The notes under the pieces were generated by a model that was not told the origin of the DNA, ran no database searches, and saw only the letters and a list, made by a program, of their open reading frames with translations. Shown here piece after piece: positions 28,266-38,689 of a DNA stretch of 64,000 nucleotides; the first letter of the stretch is position 1, and each line of letters begins with the position of its first letter. Position numbers and translations under genes: made by a program. Where the stretch lies: contig JAEWKC010000020.1 in the NCBI GenBank assembly GCA_023386235.1, positions 1-64,000 of the forward strand, in the 5' to 3' direction. This DNA is from Bacteroidota bacterium. Lineage in GTDB: Bacteria > Bacteroidota > Bacteroidia > Chitinophagales > Chitinophagaceae.

Positions 28266-31200
28266 ATGAAGAAACACTTACTACTATTAATTTTACTTTT
28301 TGCCATATTATCAGAGATACGTGCGCAACGGGTTACCGGAACAGTGATTGACGAAAACGGGCAGCCCTTATCCAACACGAATGTAGTTAACAGGCTGAGT
28401 AGAGCATTGGCGATAACAGATGAGCAGGGAAACTATTCTATAGATGCAGTATCTTCCGATACACTCGTTTTTGTGTATACGGGTTTTATTACACAAGAGT
28501 TTGCTGTAGGAAATAAAACGGTAATTGACGTTACAATGTCCAGAGGAGATACTGATTTAGAAGAAGTTTTTGTGGTTGCTTATGGTACGGCTACACGAAG
28601 CAGCTATACCGGCGCGGCGGCGGTAATCAATCAAAAAGAAATAAAAGATGTGCCTGTTACTTCTTTTGAGCAGTCTCTTACCGGGCGCCTGCCGGGTGTA
28701 CAAATCACTACTACATCTGGCCAGGCAGGTTCCGCATCGGCTATTAGAATAAGAGGCGTGGGCTCAATGAATGCCTCCAACGAGCCATTGTATGTAATAG
28801 ACGGTGTGCCGGTAGTTTCCGGAAGCGTAGGTCAAATGGGTGGTCAGCTTTATACATCAAATAATGTAATGAATACATTAAATCCTAACGATATTGAATC
28901 TATTACCGTATTAAAAGATGCGGCCGCATCGTCACTTTACGGATCTCGTGCGGCAAACGGAGTTGTAGTAATTACGACCAAACAAGGAAGAGCAGGAAAG
29001 CCAAGAATAAATTTAAGATCAACGGTAGGATTTACGCCAACATGGGCTACCGATAACTATGAGGCGGGTTCTCCTCAGGAGCAGATAAATTATTTTTACA
29101 GAATATTTCATGACTACAGAACATCGAACGGCTATACAGACGAACAAGCCAATCAATATGCGCTTAATCGGATGAAAACCAGATTTGGCATTCATGGTTA
29201 TGATTTTGCTACCAACGGAACCGGGCTGTACGAGGATATAATTATCAGCGGAAAAACAGATGGTGTAGAAAACCGCGACGGTAAATATTTTGACTGGGAA
29301 GATGCATTGTTTAGAACAGGCGTTTACCAAAACTATGATCTTTCTGTAAGCGGAGGGCGCGAGCAAACCAAATACTTCTCTTCTCTTTCTTATACCAAAG
29401 ATAAAGGAAGAGCTTATACCAATGAATTTGACAGAATTGGCGGAAGAATAAATTTATCTCAAAAAATAGGCAACAACATTGACTTTGGCTCAAACATCAA
29501 TGTAAGCTTTAATGACAAGAGCGGCTTTAATGATACCAGAAATACGGGAACCAATTATTTGTATCTTTCCCGCAACTTATTATTCCCATTCTACTGGCCT
29601 ACAGATTATAAAACCGGTAATCCATACACCGCAAGATATAACTCTCTTGGCTATAACCCCATATATTATGATACACAATGGGAAAACTGGTCAAAAACGT
29701 TACGCTTGTCGGCGATAGAATCTTTGACAATTCAACTGCTGCCTACGTTGACCGGCAAAACCGTTTTCTCTTATGATAATGCAGAAATTAAAGATCATAT
29801 TTATTACAGCCCGTTACATTACCACACCACTTATGGAGCTACGGCTAACGGATCAGTATTTGAATACAGCACGAATATCAAAAAAATGGTGTCCTCTTCT
29901 ACCTTAAACTATAACGAAGTTTTTGGTAAGCATACAGTCGATTTACTGGGCGGATTTGAAGCAGAAAAAAACCAGACTGATTATGCTATGGCGAGCGGAT
30001 CCAATATGCCTTCAAGCGCATTACATACAGTGGCTACAGCAGGCAAAAAAGACGCCGACGCTTATTCGTGGGGATATAATATGATGTCTTTCTTTTCGAA
30101 AGCAGAATACAATTTTGATCAAAAATATTTTCTGGCGGCATCTTGGCGCAGAGATGGAAACTCAAAGCTCGGACCTCAAACAAGATGGGGCAACTTTTGG
30201 TCTGTTTCCGGAGCATGGAATCTAAAGAAAGAAGCTTTTATGGATGAAATAGAAGAAGTGAACTTACTAAAGTTAAGAGCTTCTTATGGTACCAACGGCA
30301 CATTTCCAAGTCCTAACTTCGGATGGAGATCATTGGCTACATTTGGGTATAACTATAATGGAGAGCCAGGCGGTGCATTAACTACCGTAGGAGATGAAAA
30401 TTTGAAATGGGAAACCAGCTATGCCTATAATTTGGGTCTTGATTTCGGCTTGTTTGATAACAGGTTGTATGGTACTATGGAATATTTCAGCAGAGATTCA
30501 AGAGATCTTTTGCAGGATGTAAATATCTCTACGGTAACAGGATTTTCATCTACATTAAAAAATGTTGGCTCTATCAACAACAAAGGCGTGGAACTTTCAT
30601 TGGGAGGAGACATCGTCAGAAACAACCAGGTAAGATGGTCTGCCAGCGTAAACGCATCCTTTATCAAATCTAAAGTATTAGAGTTGTATGGAGATCAAGA
30701 TATAATATGGTCAGACCCTACAGGAGGAGACGCCCGAGTACAGTTTATTTATCGTGAGGGAGAAAATGTACTTTCATTCTATACGCCTGAATGGGGAGGA
30801 ATTGATAAGACCAACGGCAAACCTATCTGGTATACCAACGATGATACAGACGGCGACTTCCTGCACAATGGCAGAGGCGCTACTAACAACGTGTCCGATG
30901 CAAAGCAGGTAATCACCGGCTCTCCTTTACCAAAAGCCTATGGAGGTTTCAACACCGATGTAGAATATAAAGGCATAACCTTAGGATTTAATTTTATCTA
31001 CAAATGGGGCGGCAAACTGTTTGATGCCGGCTCAAGAGACGTGGCGGAAGATGGCTATTACTGGGAAAGAGTGCGTTCATATTATGGCTATCAATTAGCC
31101 TGGACACCCGACAATGCCAATGCAATTTATCCGCAAATCAGCGGAAACGACCATGAAGACGGCATTACGCGCTCCAGCAGGCACATTTACGATGCTTCTT

Positions 31201-31418
31201 TTTTACGTTTAAAAAACATCAACCTGTCTTATAATATTCCTGCCCATATCATAAGCAAAGTAAAAATGAATTCAGCAAGGATATTCTTTAATGGTACTAA
31301 CCTGCTTACTTTCTCTAAATTCAAATGGGCAGATCCCGAAGTAAATAATTATGGCACAAGAGGCTGGGAAACACCTTTTGGTAAAACCTACACTTTTGGA
31401 TTAGAAATTAATTTATAA
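28266..31418 (+). CDS. SusC/RagA-family TonB-linked outer-membrane transporter
   Basis: 1050-aa TonB-dependent importer that with its SusD lipoprotein brings oligosaccharides or peptides across the outer membrane. Signal peptide (MKKHLLLLILLFAILSEIRAQ), a carboxypeptidase-like domain (VTGTVIDENGQPLSNTNVVN), the SusC signature LEEVFVVAYGTATRSSYTGA, the plug (SLTGRLPGVQITTTSG, VLKDAAASSLYGSRAANGVV) and a 22-strand-type barrel are all visible. SusD follows 52 bp downstream. No glycoside hydrolase is in the same unit, so the substrate is open. Confidence 0.95.
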   Translation: MKKHLLLLILLFAILSEIRAQRVTGTVIDENGQPLSNTNVVNRLSRALAITDEQGNYSIDAVSSDTLVFVYTGFITQEFAVGNKTVIDVTMSRGDTDLEEVFVVAYGTATRSSYTGAAAVINQKEIKDVPVTSFEQSLTGRLPGVQITTTSGQAGSASAIRIRGVGSMNASNEPLYVIDGVPVVSGSVGQMGGQLYTSNNVMNTLNPNDIESITVLKDAAASSLYGSRAANGVVVITTKQGRAGKPRINLRSTVGFTPTWATDNYEAGSPQEQINYFYRIFHDYRTSNGYTDEQANQYALNRMKTRFGIHGYDFATNGTGLYEDIIISGKTDGVENRDGKYFDWEDALFRTGVYQNYDLSVSGGREQTKYFSSLSYTKDKGRAYTNEFDRIGGRINLSQKIGNNIDFGSNINVSFNDKSGFNDTRNTGTNYLYLSRNLLFPFYWPTDYKTGNPYTARYNSLGYNPIYYDTQWENWSKTLRLSAIESLTIQLLPTLTGKTVFSYDNAEIKDHIYYSPLHYHTTYGATANGSVFEYSTNIKKMVSSSTLNYNEVFGKHTVDLLGGFEAEKNQTDYAMASGSNMPSSALHTVATAGKKDADAYSWGYNMMSFFSKAEYNFDQKYFLAASWRRDGNSKLGPQTRWGNFWSVSGAWNLKKEAFMDEIEEVNLLKLRASYGTNGTFPSPNFGWRSLATFGYNYNGEPGGALTTVGDENLKWETSYAYNLGLDFGLFDNRLYGTMEYFSRDSRDLLQDVNISTVTGFSSTLKNVGSINNKGVELSLGGDIVRNNQVRWSASVNASFIKSKVLELYGDQDIIWSDPTGGDARVQFIYREGENVLSFYTPEWGGIDKTNGKPIWYTNDDTDGDFLHNGRGATNNVSDAKQVITGSPLPKAYGGFNTDVEYKGITLGFNFIYKWGGKLFDAGSRDVAEDGYYWERVRSYYGYQLAWTPDNANAIYPQISGNDHEDGITRSSRHIYDASFLRLKNINLSYNIPAHIISKVKMNSARIFFNGTNLLTFSKFKWADPEVNNYGTRGWETPFGKTYTFGLEINL

Positions 31419-31470
31419 ACGAAGAATGATAAACAGTCAGGGATACTCTTACGATAAAAAAATTATAGAA

Positions 31471-32931
31471 ATGAAAAAAATATTAATAATAGCAGCTATT
31501 TTTATTTCGATGTTACAGGTTTCCTGTAATAAAGATTTTTTAGATGTGAAACCTACCAATTCTACAGACGCGAGCGTTACCATCAATACGCTTGCCGATG
31601 CCAGGGTAATGATCAACGGTGTTATGAGAAAAATGATCTCGTCTACCTACTATGGCAGAAATTTTCTGATTTATGGCGATGCGAAAGGCGGCGATATAAC
31701 CATTCCTTCTCAGGGAAGGGGCCTGGATGCTTTATATACGTTCAATCATACCATAAATACAAATACGTATTCTTCCTTTTGGTCTGATATATACAATACC
31801 ATATTGCAAACAAACAGCATTATTGCCGGCATAGAAAAACTAGAAGCGGAAGGTACTACCATTGATTTTAAAAATTACAAAGGTCAGGCACTGACGCTGC
31901 GCGCTTTAATGCACTTTGATCTGGTAAGGCTATATGGAAAACCTTATACAATGGATAAAGCTTCTTACGGCGTACCTATTGTTACTACTCTTTTAGATGC
32001 TGCCGCACAGCCGTTAAGAAACTCGGTAGAAGAAACATATACCCAGATTGTAGCAGACCTAACCGCCGCGGAGCCGCTGCTTTCTAAGGCTAAAAGCAAC
32101 GGCTATATTAATTATTATGGCAATAAAGCCATTCAGTCAAGAGTGTATTTAACAATGGGCGACTATGAAAAAGCGTTCAATGCCGCCGAAGAAATAATCA
32201 CCTCCAATGTTTATAGCTTATATACGAATGCAGAGTGGGTAAACTCTTGGAAGTCGGAGTTTGGCAAAGAATCCATCTTTGAATTAAGAATGGTGAAAGA
32301 TGAGGGAGAATTGGGTTCTGCTTCTATTGGGTTCTACTATTTGCGCAATAAAGACAATAACGCTTTAGGCAACTTTGTAGCATCTGATTATTATTTAGCC
32401 AGATTAGGACAAGACCCCACAGATGTACGCTGGGGAATAATGACGCACGATGAAATTTCCAATACCAGAATGGGCGCCTGCTACAAATACGTAGGCTCTG
32501 TAGATAAAAGCGGGGAAGGAAAAGATCCGTATACCGCGGTGAACATAAAGGCTATTCGTTTATCCGAAATATATTTAACAGCTGCGGAAGCGGCCATTAA
32601 AAAACCTGCCCCCGATTTAGCAAAAGCCGTGAGCTATTTAAATCAAATACGTAAGCGTGCTCCGGACCTGGCTCCGGCTACCGCTGCAACCATTACAGAA
32701 GATATGGTGTTGGAAGAAAAAAGCAAAGAGTTGCTGGGTGAAGGCCAAAGATTTTTTGATATGATAAGGCTTAATAAATCCATAACCTTTAATGATGAGC
32801 ATGTGGGCGTTACCATGTCGCACAGACCTAAAACCATTGACCGTAGTTTTAATAAAATAATTTTACCGATAGCGCTCAGCGAAATCAATGCCAACCCGGG
32901 AATAGAAGCGCAACAGAATCCGGGATATTAA
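31471..32931 (+). CDS. SusD/RagB-family nutrient-binding outer-membrane lipoprotein
   Basis: 486-aa surface lipoprotein forming the lid of the SusCD transporter. I chose the ATG at 31471, which places the lipobox Cys at residue 19 (MLQVSCNKDFLDVKPTNSTD). The TPR-rich fold shows in GQALTLRALMHFDLVRLYGK and in IRLSEIYLTAAEAAIKK, and the C-terminal signature VLEEKSKELLGEGQRFFDMI is typical. Translation is probably linked to the SusC gene just upstream. A terminator follows 16 bp after the stop. Confidence 0.95.
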   Translation: MKKILIIAAIFISMLQVSCNKDFLDVKPTNSTDASVTINTLADARVMINGVMRKMISSTYYGRNFLIYGDAKGGDITIPSQGRGLDALYTFNHTINTNTYSSFWSDIYNTILQTNSIIAGIEKLEAEGTTIDFKNYKGQALTLRALMHFDLVRLYGKPYTMDKASYGVPIVTTLLDAAAQPLRNSVEETYTQIVADLTAAEPLLSKAKSNGYINYYGNKAIQSRVYLTMGDYEKAFNAAEEIITSNVYSLYTNAEWVNSWKSEFGKESIFELRMVKDEGELGSASIGFYYLRNKDNNALGNFVASDYYLARLGQDPTDVRWGIMTHDEISNTRMGACYKYVGSVDKSGEGKDPYTAVNIKAIRLSEIYLTAAEAAIKKPAPDLAKAVSYLNQIRKRAPDLAPATAATITEDMVLEEKSKELLGEGQRFFDMIRLNKSITFNDEHVGVTMSHRPKTIDRSFNKIILPIALSEINANPGIEAQQNPGY

Positions 32932-32946
32932 ACAATATTTTTCTTT

Positions 32947-32990
32947 ACAAAAGCTGTATCTGTTGCAGGGTACGGCTTTTGTAATTTTAT
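32947..32990 (+). terminator. Terminator after susCD
   Basis: ACAAAAGC (32947-32954) pairs with GCTTTTGT (32975-32982), followed by AATTTTATTTT. Confidence 0.75.
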
Positions 32991-33055
32991 TTTCGGCTAT
33001 TTTATCTCTGTTTTTTTATGGTAAATAGTTCATAATAAATATAAGAATAAAACCC

Positions 33056-33063
33056 TATTTTTG
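33056..33063 (+). promoter_or_regulatory. -7 promoter element of the DUF5687-ABC unit
   Basis: TATTTTTG (TAnnTTTG), 43 bp before the start codon at 33107. Confidence 0.45.
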
Positions 33064-33106
33064 AATGGCAAAAACAGGGTTTTCACTATAAAGCAAACCT
33101 TAACTG

Positions 33107-34576
33107 ATGTATCTTAGATTGTTACAACTAGAGTTGAAAAACTTTTTTCGTAATCCACAGTTCGGCGCCAACCTGGCCATGAAAATTTTAATATTTATTT
33201 CGTATGGCTGGCTGTGCATTAGCCTGCTTTCCGTATCGGTTCTTTTTTATTATTATGTAGACGAGAAATTGCAGTTAGACCCTTTAAGAGTTTTTGCAAG
33301 ATTATTTATTTACTTCTGGATTGTAGATCTGGTGCTCAGGTATATCATGCAACAAATGCCTACGCAAAATATTAAACCATTTTTATCGCTCAACATCACT
33401 AAGAAAAAACTGGTAAACTACACCATTATTAAAACTTTTTTTTCATTTTTTAATTGGACCAGTCTCTTGCTTTTGCTTCCGTTTGGTGCAATGTTGTTGC
33501 TCAATGGGCATCTTTCTTTTATAGGTGTTGCCATGTTTGTATTGGGCATCCTGTTTATGTTTTATTTCAACAACTTCTTAAATATCTTATTAAACGGCAA
33601 AACGATAGTGGTGGTTGGAGTATTTGGTATAATAGCAGTGTTGGGCGCGTTGGAATATTTCAATGTGTTTCATTTTTCAAGATACACCGAAAAGCTTTTT
33701 TATTCGTTTTACAGCATTCCGGGTATATTTCTTCTGCCGGTAATTGGCACTTTTGTATTGGCCTATTTTGTATACCAATATATCTACCGGAATTTTTATC
33801 TGGATAAAGGACTGGAAGTAAAAAAGGCTGTTGGCAAAACGGAAGACATTCAGTTTTTCAATCGTTTTGGTGCAGTCGGCTCCTTCCTGAATAATGATAT
33901 AAAACTGTTGAAACGCAGCAAAGCCGCGCAGTCTGCCGTATGGGCTTCTGTTTTGTTTTTGCTGTATGGCCTGCTCGTATATAGTCCAAGCTATCAAAAC
34001 GATTATATGAAATTATTTACAGGCATTTTTGTAACTGGAGGTTTTCTGTTTATGTTTGGTCAGCGTGTTCCTGCATGGGACGCGTCTTACTATCCGCTAA
34101 TGATGACCACCAATGTACCTTATAAAAAGTATTTACAAGCCAAATGGTCTATGATAGTGATAGCTACTTTTATATCCATGATACTGGCTATAGGTTACGC
34201 GTTTATAAGCTGGGAGTTTTATTATACAATACTGGCAGCTGGGTTGTACAACCTGGGCGTGAACTCTTACCTGACGTTATTAGCAGGCGCTTATAACAAA
34301 AAAGGTATTGATCTTAACTCTCGCGCTAAAACATTCGGCGGGGGCGGAGGAAATAACTTTAACATGAAAGTAGTTTTGATGATGATACCTCAGCTGATTG
34401 TCCCCATGGTGGTATTTGCTTTAGTGAAATGGATCGCGGGTATTGGACTGGCCGTGCTGAGCTTAGGAACATTAGGGTTGACGGGCTTTTTATTAAAAGA
34501 TAAAATTTTTAATCAGATAGTAAAAGTTTATAAGAATCAGAAATACTCTACTCTTAACGCCTTTAAAAATCTATAA
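33107..34576 (+). CDS. DUF5687 multi-spanning membrane protein (ABC exporter permease)
   Basis: 489-aa polytopic inner-membrane protein of the Bacteroidota DUF5687 family. It starts with the typical MYLRLLQLELKNFFRNPQFG and has about ten hydrophobic segments (for example SLLLLLPFGAMLLLNGHLSF, GIGLAVLSLGTLGLTGFLL). The ATP-binding gene follows 12 bp downstream, so this is the membrane part of a two-gene ABC transporter resembling drug or lipid exporters. Substrate unknown. Confidence 0.85.
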   Translation: MYLRLLQLELKNFFRNPQFGANLAMKILIFISYGWLCISLLSVSVLFYYYVDEKLQLDPLRVFARLFIYFWIVDLVLRYIMQQMPTQNIKPFLSLNITKKKLVNYTIIKTFFSFFNWTSLLLLLPFGAMLLLNGHLSFIGVAMFVLGILFMFYFNNFLNILLNGKTIVVVGVFGIIAVLGALEYFNVFHFSRYTEKLFYSFYSIPGIFLLPVIGTFVLAYFVYQYIYRNFYLDKGLEVKKAVGKTEDIQFFNRFGAVGSFLNNDIKLLKRSKAAQSAVWASVLFLLYGLLVYSPSYQNDYMKLFTGIFVTGGFLFMFGQRVPAWDASYYPLMMTTNVPYKKYLQAKWSMIVIATFISMILAIGYAFISWEFYYTILAAGLYNLGVNSYLTLLAGAYNKKGIDLNSRAKTFGGGGGNNFNMKVVLMMIPQLIVPMVVFALVKWIAGIGLAVLSLGTLGLTGFLLKDKIFNQIVKVYKNQKYSTLNAFKNL

Positions 34577-34588
34577 ATTAAAATACAA

Positions 34589-35293
34589 ATGATAGCTGTT
34601 CAAAATATTTCTAAGGTTTACGGAAGGGCTAAAGTGCTTGATATACCTCAGTTGCAGATCGTTAAAGGAGAAGCGTTTGGGTTGGTAGGTAATAACGGAG
34701 CGGGCAAAACCACGCTTTTTAGTCTGCTGTTAGATTTAATAGAAGCTACTACAGGTTTTATTTCCATAGATGAGGTAAAAGTAGCCGAGTCGGAAAGCTG
34801 GAAAAACAAAGTATCTGCTTTTATTGACGATACTTTTTTGATCGGTTATCTTACACCCGAAGAATATTTTTATTTTTTAGGAGAATTGCGCGGCCAAAGC
34901 AAGCCAATGGTAAATGAATTTCTTCAGCAGTTTATTGACTTTTTCAATGGCGAAATTTTAAACGCCCGCAAATACATTCGTGACCTGTCTAAAGGCAATC
35001 AGAAAAAAGTAGGCATTGTAGGCGCGCTGATCGGTAACCCGGAAATAATTATTTTAGACGAACCTTTTGCCAATTTAGATCCCTCTACGCAAATAAAATT
35101 GAAAGCTCTTATTCGTGAATGGTCAAAAAAAGATAATGTAACTTTTCTTATTTCCAGCCACGACCTCGCACACACCACCGAGGTTTGTAAAAGAATTGTA
35201 TTGCTAGACAAAGGCGTGGTTATAAAAGATATACAAACCAATCCCGAAACACTCAAAGAGCTAGAGAATTTCTTTGCCGGTGTAGAAGAATAA
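34589..35293 (+). CDS. ABC transporter ATP-binding protein
   Basis: 234-aa ATPase subunit pairing with the DUF5687 permease. Walker A GNNGAGKTT (residues 34-42), signature LSKGNQKKV, Walker B IIILDEP and the H-loop SSHD are intact. It resembles the single-domain ATPases of ABC-2-type exporters (CcmA/YhaQ-like). It is the last gene of its unit. Confidence 0.92.
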   Translation: MIAVQNISKVYGRAKVLDIPQLQIVKGEAFGLVGNNGAGKTTLFSLLLDLIEATTGFISIDEVKVAESESWKNKVSAFIDDTFLIGYLTPEEYFYFLGELRGQSKPMVNEFLQQFIDFFNGEILNARKYIRDLSKGNQKKVGIVGALIGNPEIIILDEPFANLDPSTQIKLKALIREWSKKDNVTFLISSHDLAHTTEVCKRIVLLDKGVVIKDIQTNPETLKELENFFAGVEE

Positions 35294-35420
35294 TAAACGA
35301 TTGTGTAAAGTCCCCTATTCTGTCAAAAAGTTTCGAATCAGCAACAAGCTTCGGTGCTGAGTCAACCGCAACAAGACTATTAAAAAAAATATCTATCAGC
35401 TCGAATCTCGTAAAAAAACC

Positions 35421-35428
35421 TATCTTTG
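35421..35428 (+). promoter_or_regulatory. -7 promoter element of the DEAD-box helicase gene
   Basis: TATCTTTG (TAnnTTTG). It implies a leader of about 140 nt before the helicase start; long leaders are common on cold-induced RNA helicase genes. Confidence 0.5.
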
Positions 35429-35572
35429 CGCCAGTTCATTAATTTAGCGGCATTAGAAGCCCGGACTTTTATTCCAGATCTAACCATCCTACAATAAGCG
35501 CCAAACACGGCAGGTTCCAATTTTACTGATGAAGTTGTACTTCATTTCCGCACTCATTTTAAAAATATACAA

Positions 35573-36829
35573 TTGTTATTTACAGACTTAAAACTCATTA
35601 AGCCCATTCTTGATGCGCTTAATACACAGGGCTATACACAGCCCACGCCTATTCAGCAACAAGCCATTCCGCATATTCTTGCCGGAAAAGACCTGCTGGG
35701 TTGCGCGCAAACCGGCACAGGTAAAACTGCGGCCTTTGCCATACCTATGTTGCAGCAGCTGGCTGTTCCCAAACAAAAAGCTCCCGGCACTGCGCCTATA
35801 CTAGCACTCATCCTCACGCCCACGCGCGAACTGGCCATTCAAATCCAGGAAAGTTTTGACGCTTATGGCGCCAACCTTCGCCTGCGCAACCTGGTAATTT
35901 TTGGCGGCGTAAGCCAGGTGCCGCAGGTTCAGGGGCTTAAAAGGGGAGTGGACATATTAGTGGCTACGCCCGGCCGTTTGCTCGATCTGATGAACCAGGG
36001 ATATATCAGCTTACGCGATATCGAAATTTTTGTGCTGGACGAGGCCGACCGCATGCTCGACATGGGCTTTGTGCACGACGTAAAAAAAGTAATCGCCAAA
36101 TTGCCGGTAAAAAGGCAAACGCTTTTCTTTTCGGCAACCATGCCCAAAGAAATACAATCACTGGCGGATAGTATTTTGACCAACCCGGTGAAAGTGGAAG
36201 TAACGCCCATATCTTCTACGGCTGAAACCATTGACCAGTCTTTGTTTTACGTGGAAAAACAAAACAAGCCGAACCTGCTGAAACACATACTTTCTGATGC
36301 AGGAATAGAAACTGCGTTGGTATTTACCCGCACCAAACACGGGGCCGACAAAGTAGTGAAAGGCTTGCTGCGCCACAGCATCAGCGCGGAAGCAATTCAT
36401 GGAAATAAATCGCAGAACGCGAGGCAGCGCGCCCTCAGCAATTTTAAATCGCGCCAAACGAGAGTATTGGTGGCGACTGATATTGCCGCGCGTGGCATTG
36501 ATGTGGATGACCTTACGCACGTGATTAATTACGACCTGCCCGATGTGCCGGAAACCTACGTACACCGTATCGGCCGTACAGGGCGCGCTGGCGCGAGTGG
36601 TATTTCATTTTCTTTTTGTGAAGCCGAAGAATTAACAGCATTGAATGATATTCATAAACTGATTGGTAAAAAAATTCCCGTGACGGAAGAACATCCTTTT
36701 CATACAGTGTTGGTATTTTCTTCACAGAAAAAAAATAACAGCGCTCCGTTTCAGGCCAAGAAAAAGTTTTTCAGCAACAGGCCTAATAAATCTTTTCAAC
36801 GTGGACATACCGGCAATTTCGCAGGATGA
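35573..36829 (+). CDS. DEAD-box ATP-dependent RNA helicase, RhlE-like
   Basis: 418-aa RNA helicase. Q-motif TQPTPIQQQAIP, Walker A AQTGTGKT, PTRELAIQI, DEAD box VLDEADRMLDMG, SAT motif FFSATMP, and C-terminal ARGIDVDD and HRIGRTGR motifs are present; the end is basic (KKKFFSNRPNKSFQRG), as in RhlE proteins used in ribosome assembly or cold adaptation. The start codon is TTG at 35573 (encoding MLFTDLKLIKPIL, the family N-terminus); no ATG lies near. A strong terminator follows. Confidence 0.92.
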   Translation: MLFTDLKLIKPILDALNTQGYTQPTPIQQQAIPHILAGKDLLGCAQTGTGKTAAFAIPMLQQLAVPKQKAPGTAPILALILTPTRELAIQIQESFDAYGANLRLRNLVIFGGVSQVPQVQGLKRGVDILVATPGRLLDLMNQGYISLRDIEIFVLDEADRMLDMGFVHDVKKVIAKLPVKRQTLFFSATMPKEIQSLADSILTNPVKVEVTPISSTAETIDQSLFYVEKQNKPNLLKHILSDAGIETALVFTRTKHGADKVVKGLLRHSISAEAIHGNKSQNARQRALSNFKSRQTRVLVATDIAARGIDVDDLTHVINYDLPDVPETYVHRIGRTGRAGASGISFSFCEAEELTALNDIHKLIGKKIPVTEEHPFHTVLVFSSQKKNNSAPFQAKKKFFSNRPNKSFQRGHTGNFAG

Positions 36830-36876
36830 TCCCCTAAATATCTCTCGGAAAATTTTATAGAAAACATTAGATAGAT

Positions 36877-36915
36877 TACCGGCAGCGATTAAAATAAACG
36901 CTGCCGGTATTTTCT
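36877..36915 (+). terminator. Terminator after the helicase gene
   Basis: Perfect 11-bp stem TACCGGCAGCG (36877-36887) / CGCTGCCGGTA (36899-36909), 11-nt loop, then TTTTC. Confidence 0.85.
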
Positions 36916-37054
36916 TTGTGTTGTTGGAGAAGGTAAAAGTAGAAGACCTCAACAGTCCAGCGAACATTTAGCATATTTACAAAACACGTAAAACTCAGAC
37001 ACAAAGCTAACCTTGGGAAAGAGCTAAATTTTGCTGACCCACAGCGATCCGTCA

Positions 37055-38689
37055 ATGAATCGCAATAATTTTACTAAATTTGTTGGCATGACAACAGGGA
37101 TAGCCATAAAGCCTCTCTCAAATGAGTTACCCAGCCAATTTGCCGACAGGGCTGGACAGTTTTATGCTAAAACTGTTCCGACACAGCACAAGAAAAACTA
37201 TGGACAATTTTTTACTCCGACAGAAATTGCTCACTTTATGGCTGGACTCATCAGGCAAACTAAGAATAAATTAAAAATTCTTGACCCGGGTTGCGGAACG
37301 GCCATTCTTTCAAGTTCACTTATTGAGACACTTGCAAAACTAAATAACAATTTAAAAGAAATCGAACTTGTTGTTTACGAAACCGACCAAGGTATTTTGC
37401 CATATACACAAGCGACGCTTGACTATCTAGCCAAATGGCTAAAGAAATATAAAATCAAGTTCAAAGCAACACTTAACACAAATGATTTTGTACTTGAAAA
37501 CAAAGATTGCTTTCAAGTATCTGCGACACTTTTTTCTGAACTCCAAAACGCTATTTACGATATTGTAATTTCAAATCCGCCGTATTTCAAAATATCTAAA
37601 GAAGATAAACGGGCAACTGTAGCTAAATCTATTGTTTGGGGCCAACCAAACATTTACTCAATCTTTATGATGGTTGCAACAAAACTTTTAAAAGAAGGTG
37701 GTGAACTCATATTTATTACGCCAAGAAGTTTTGCATCGGGTAATTATTTCAGAGCTTTTCGTGAAGCCTTCTTTCAGGAAATTGAAATAGAACATATTCA
37801 TTTATTCGGTTCAAGAACTGACACATTTAACCGGGATAGTGTTTTACAAGAGACATTAATACTGAAAGGGAAAAAGCAAAAATCAAATGGACATTTGCCA
37901 TCGATACTTGTAACCCATTCTAACGGAATAAAAGACATAAATAGTTTTACTGAAAAGATTTATAAAACCGATGAACTGATTGATTTAAAATCAAAAGAAA
38001 AAATCATACACCTTCCAGCAAATGAAACAGATGATAAAGTGATTAAGCTGTTTAAATCATGGGCAGGCAGTTTACGCCAATACGATATTCAAATTTCAAC
38101 AGGTCCGGTTGTTTCATTCAGAGCAACTCAATACTTATTTGAGCAATACAAAAATGGAACAGTTTTTTTGGTTCCGCTTTATCAGCTTATCAATACCGCC
38201 AAAATGCAATTTGAATGGCCTGTTACTAAAAGGAATAAACCTCAATACATTCAACTTTGCGAAGAAACCAAATCGCTTTTGCTTCCAAATAAGAACTATG
38301 TTTTCCTTCGCCGCTTCAGTGCAAAGGACGACAAGAGCAGATTGGTTGCAACTCCTTATTTTGTTGACATTACCCAGGCAGAATATATTGGTATTGAAAA
38401 TCACCTCAATTACATTTACAGACCAAAAGGGCATCTTGAAAGAAATGAAATTTTAGGGCTTGCTGCGTTGTTAAACAGCAATCTATTTGACACGTATTTC
38501 AGAACCTTCAACGGAAATATAAATGTGAGTGCAACCGAATTAAGGGAAATGCCTTTGCCACCATTAGAAGACATAAAACAAATTGGCAACCAGATGATAT
38601 TACTAAACGACTTTTCACAATCAAGGGTTGATGAAATCATAAACAACTACTTTGATATAGAGCATATATTCGCTTATGAGCAAAATTGA
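37055..38689 (+). CDS. Type II DNA adenine-N6 methyltransferase (BsuBI/PstI-type)
   Basis: 544-aa Eco57I/TaqI-like adenine methyltransferase, the modification half of a type II system. SAM motif I is LDPGCGTAILSS and catalytic motif IV is ISNPPYFKIS; the C-terminal part is a target-recognition domain (LNYIYRPKGHLERNEILGLA, LNSNLFDTYFRTFNGNINVS). I prefer the ATG at 37055 or 37088 over the TTG at 37031. It overlaps the endonuclease gene by 14 bp. Pairing with a BsuBI/PstI endonuclease predicts CTGCAG as its site. The genes are AT-richer than neighbours, consistent with acquisition. Confidence 0.88.
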   Translation: MNRNNFTKFVGMTTGIAIKPLSNELPSQFADRAGQFYAKTVPTQHKKNYGQFFTPTEIAHFMAGLIRQTKNKLKILDPGCGTAILSSSLIETLAKLNNNLKEIELVVYETDQGILPYTQATLDYLAKWLKKYKIKFKATLNTNDFVLENKDCFQVSATLFSELQNAIYDIVISNPPYFKISKEDKRATVAKSIVWGQPNIYSIFMMVATKLLKEGGELIFITPRSFASGNYFRAFREAFFQEIEIEHIHLFGSRTDTFNRDSVLQETLILKGKKQKSNGHLPSILVTHSNGIKDINSFTEKIYKTDELIDLKSKEKIIHLPANETDDKVIKLFKSWAGSLRQYDIQISTGPVVSFRATQYLFEQYKNGTVFLVPLYQLINTAKMQFEWPVTKRNKPQYIQLCEETKSLLLPNKNYVFLRRFSAKDDKSRLVATPYFVDITQAEYIGIENHLNYIYRPKGHLERNEILGLAALLNSNLFDTYFRTFNGNINVSATELREMPLPPLEDIKQIGNQMILLNDFSQSRVDEIINNYFDIEHIFAYEQN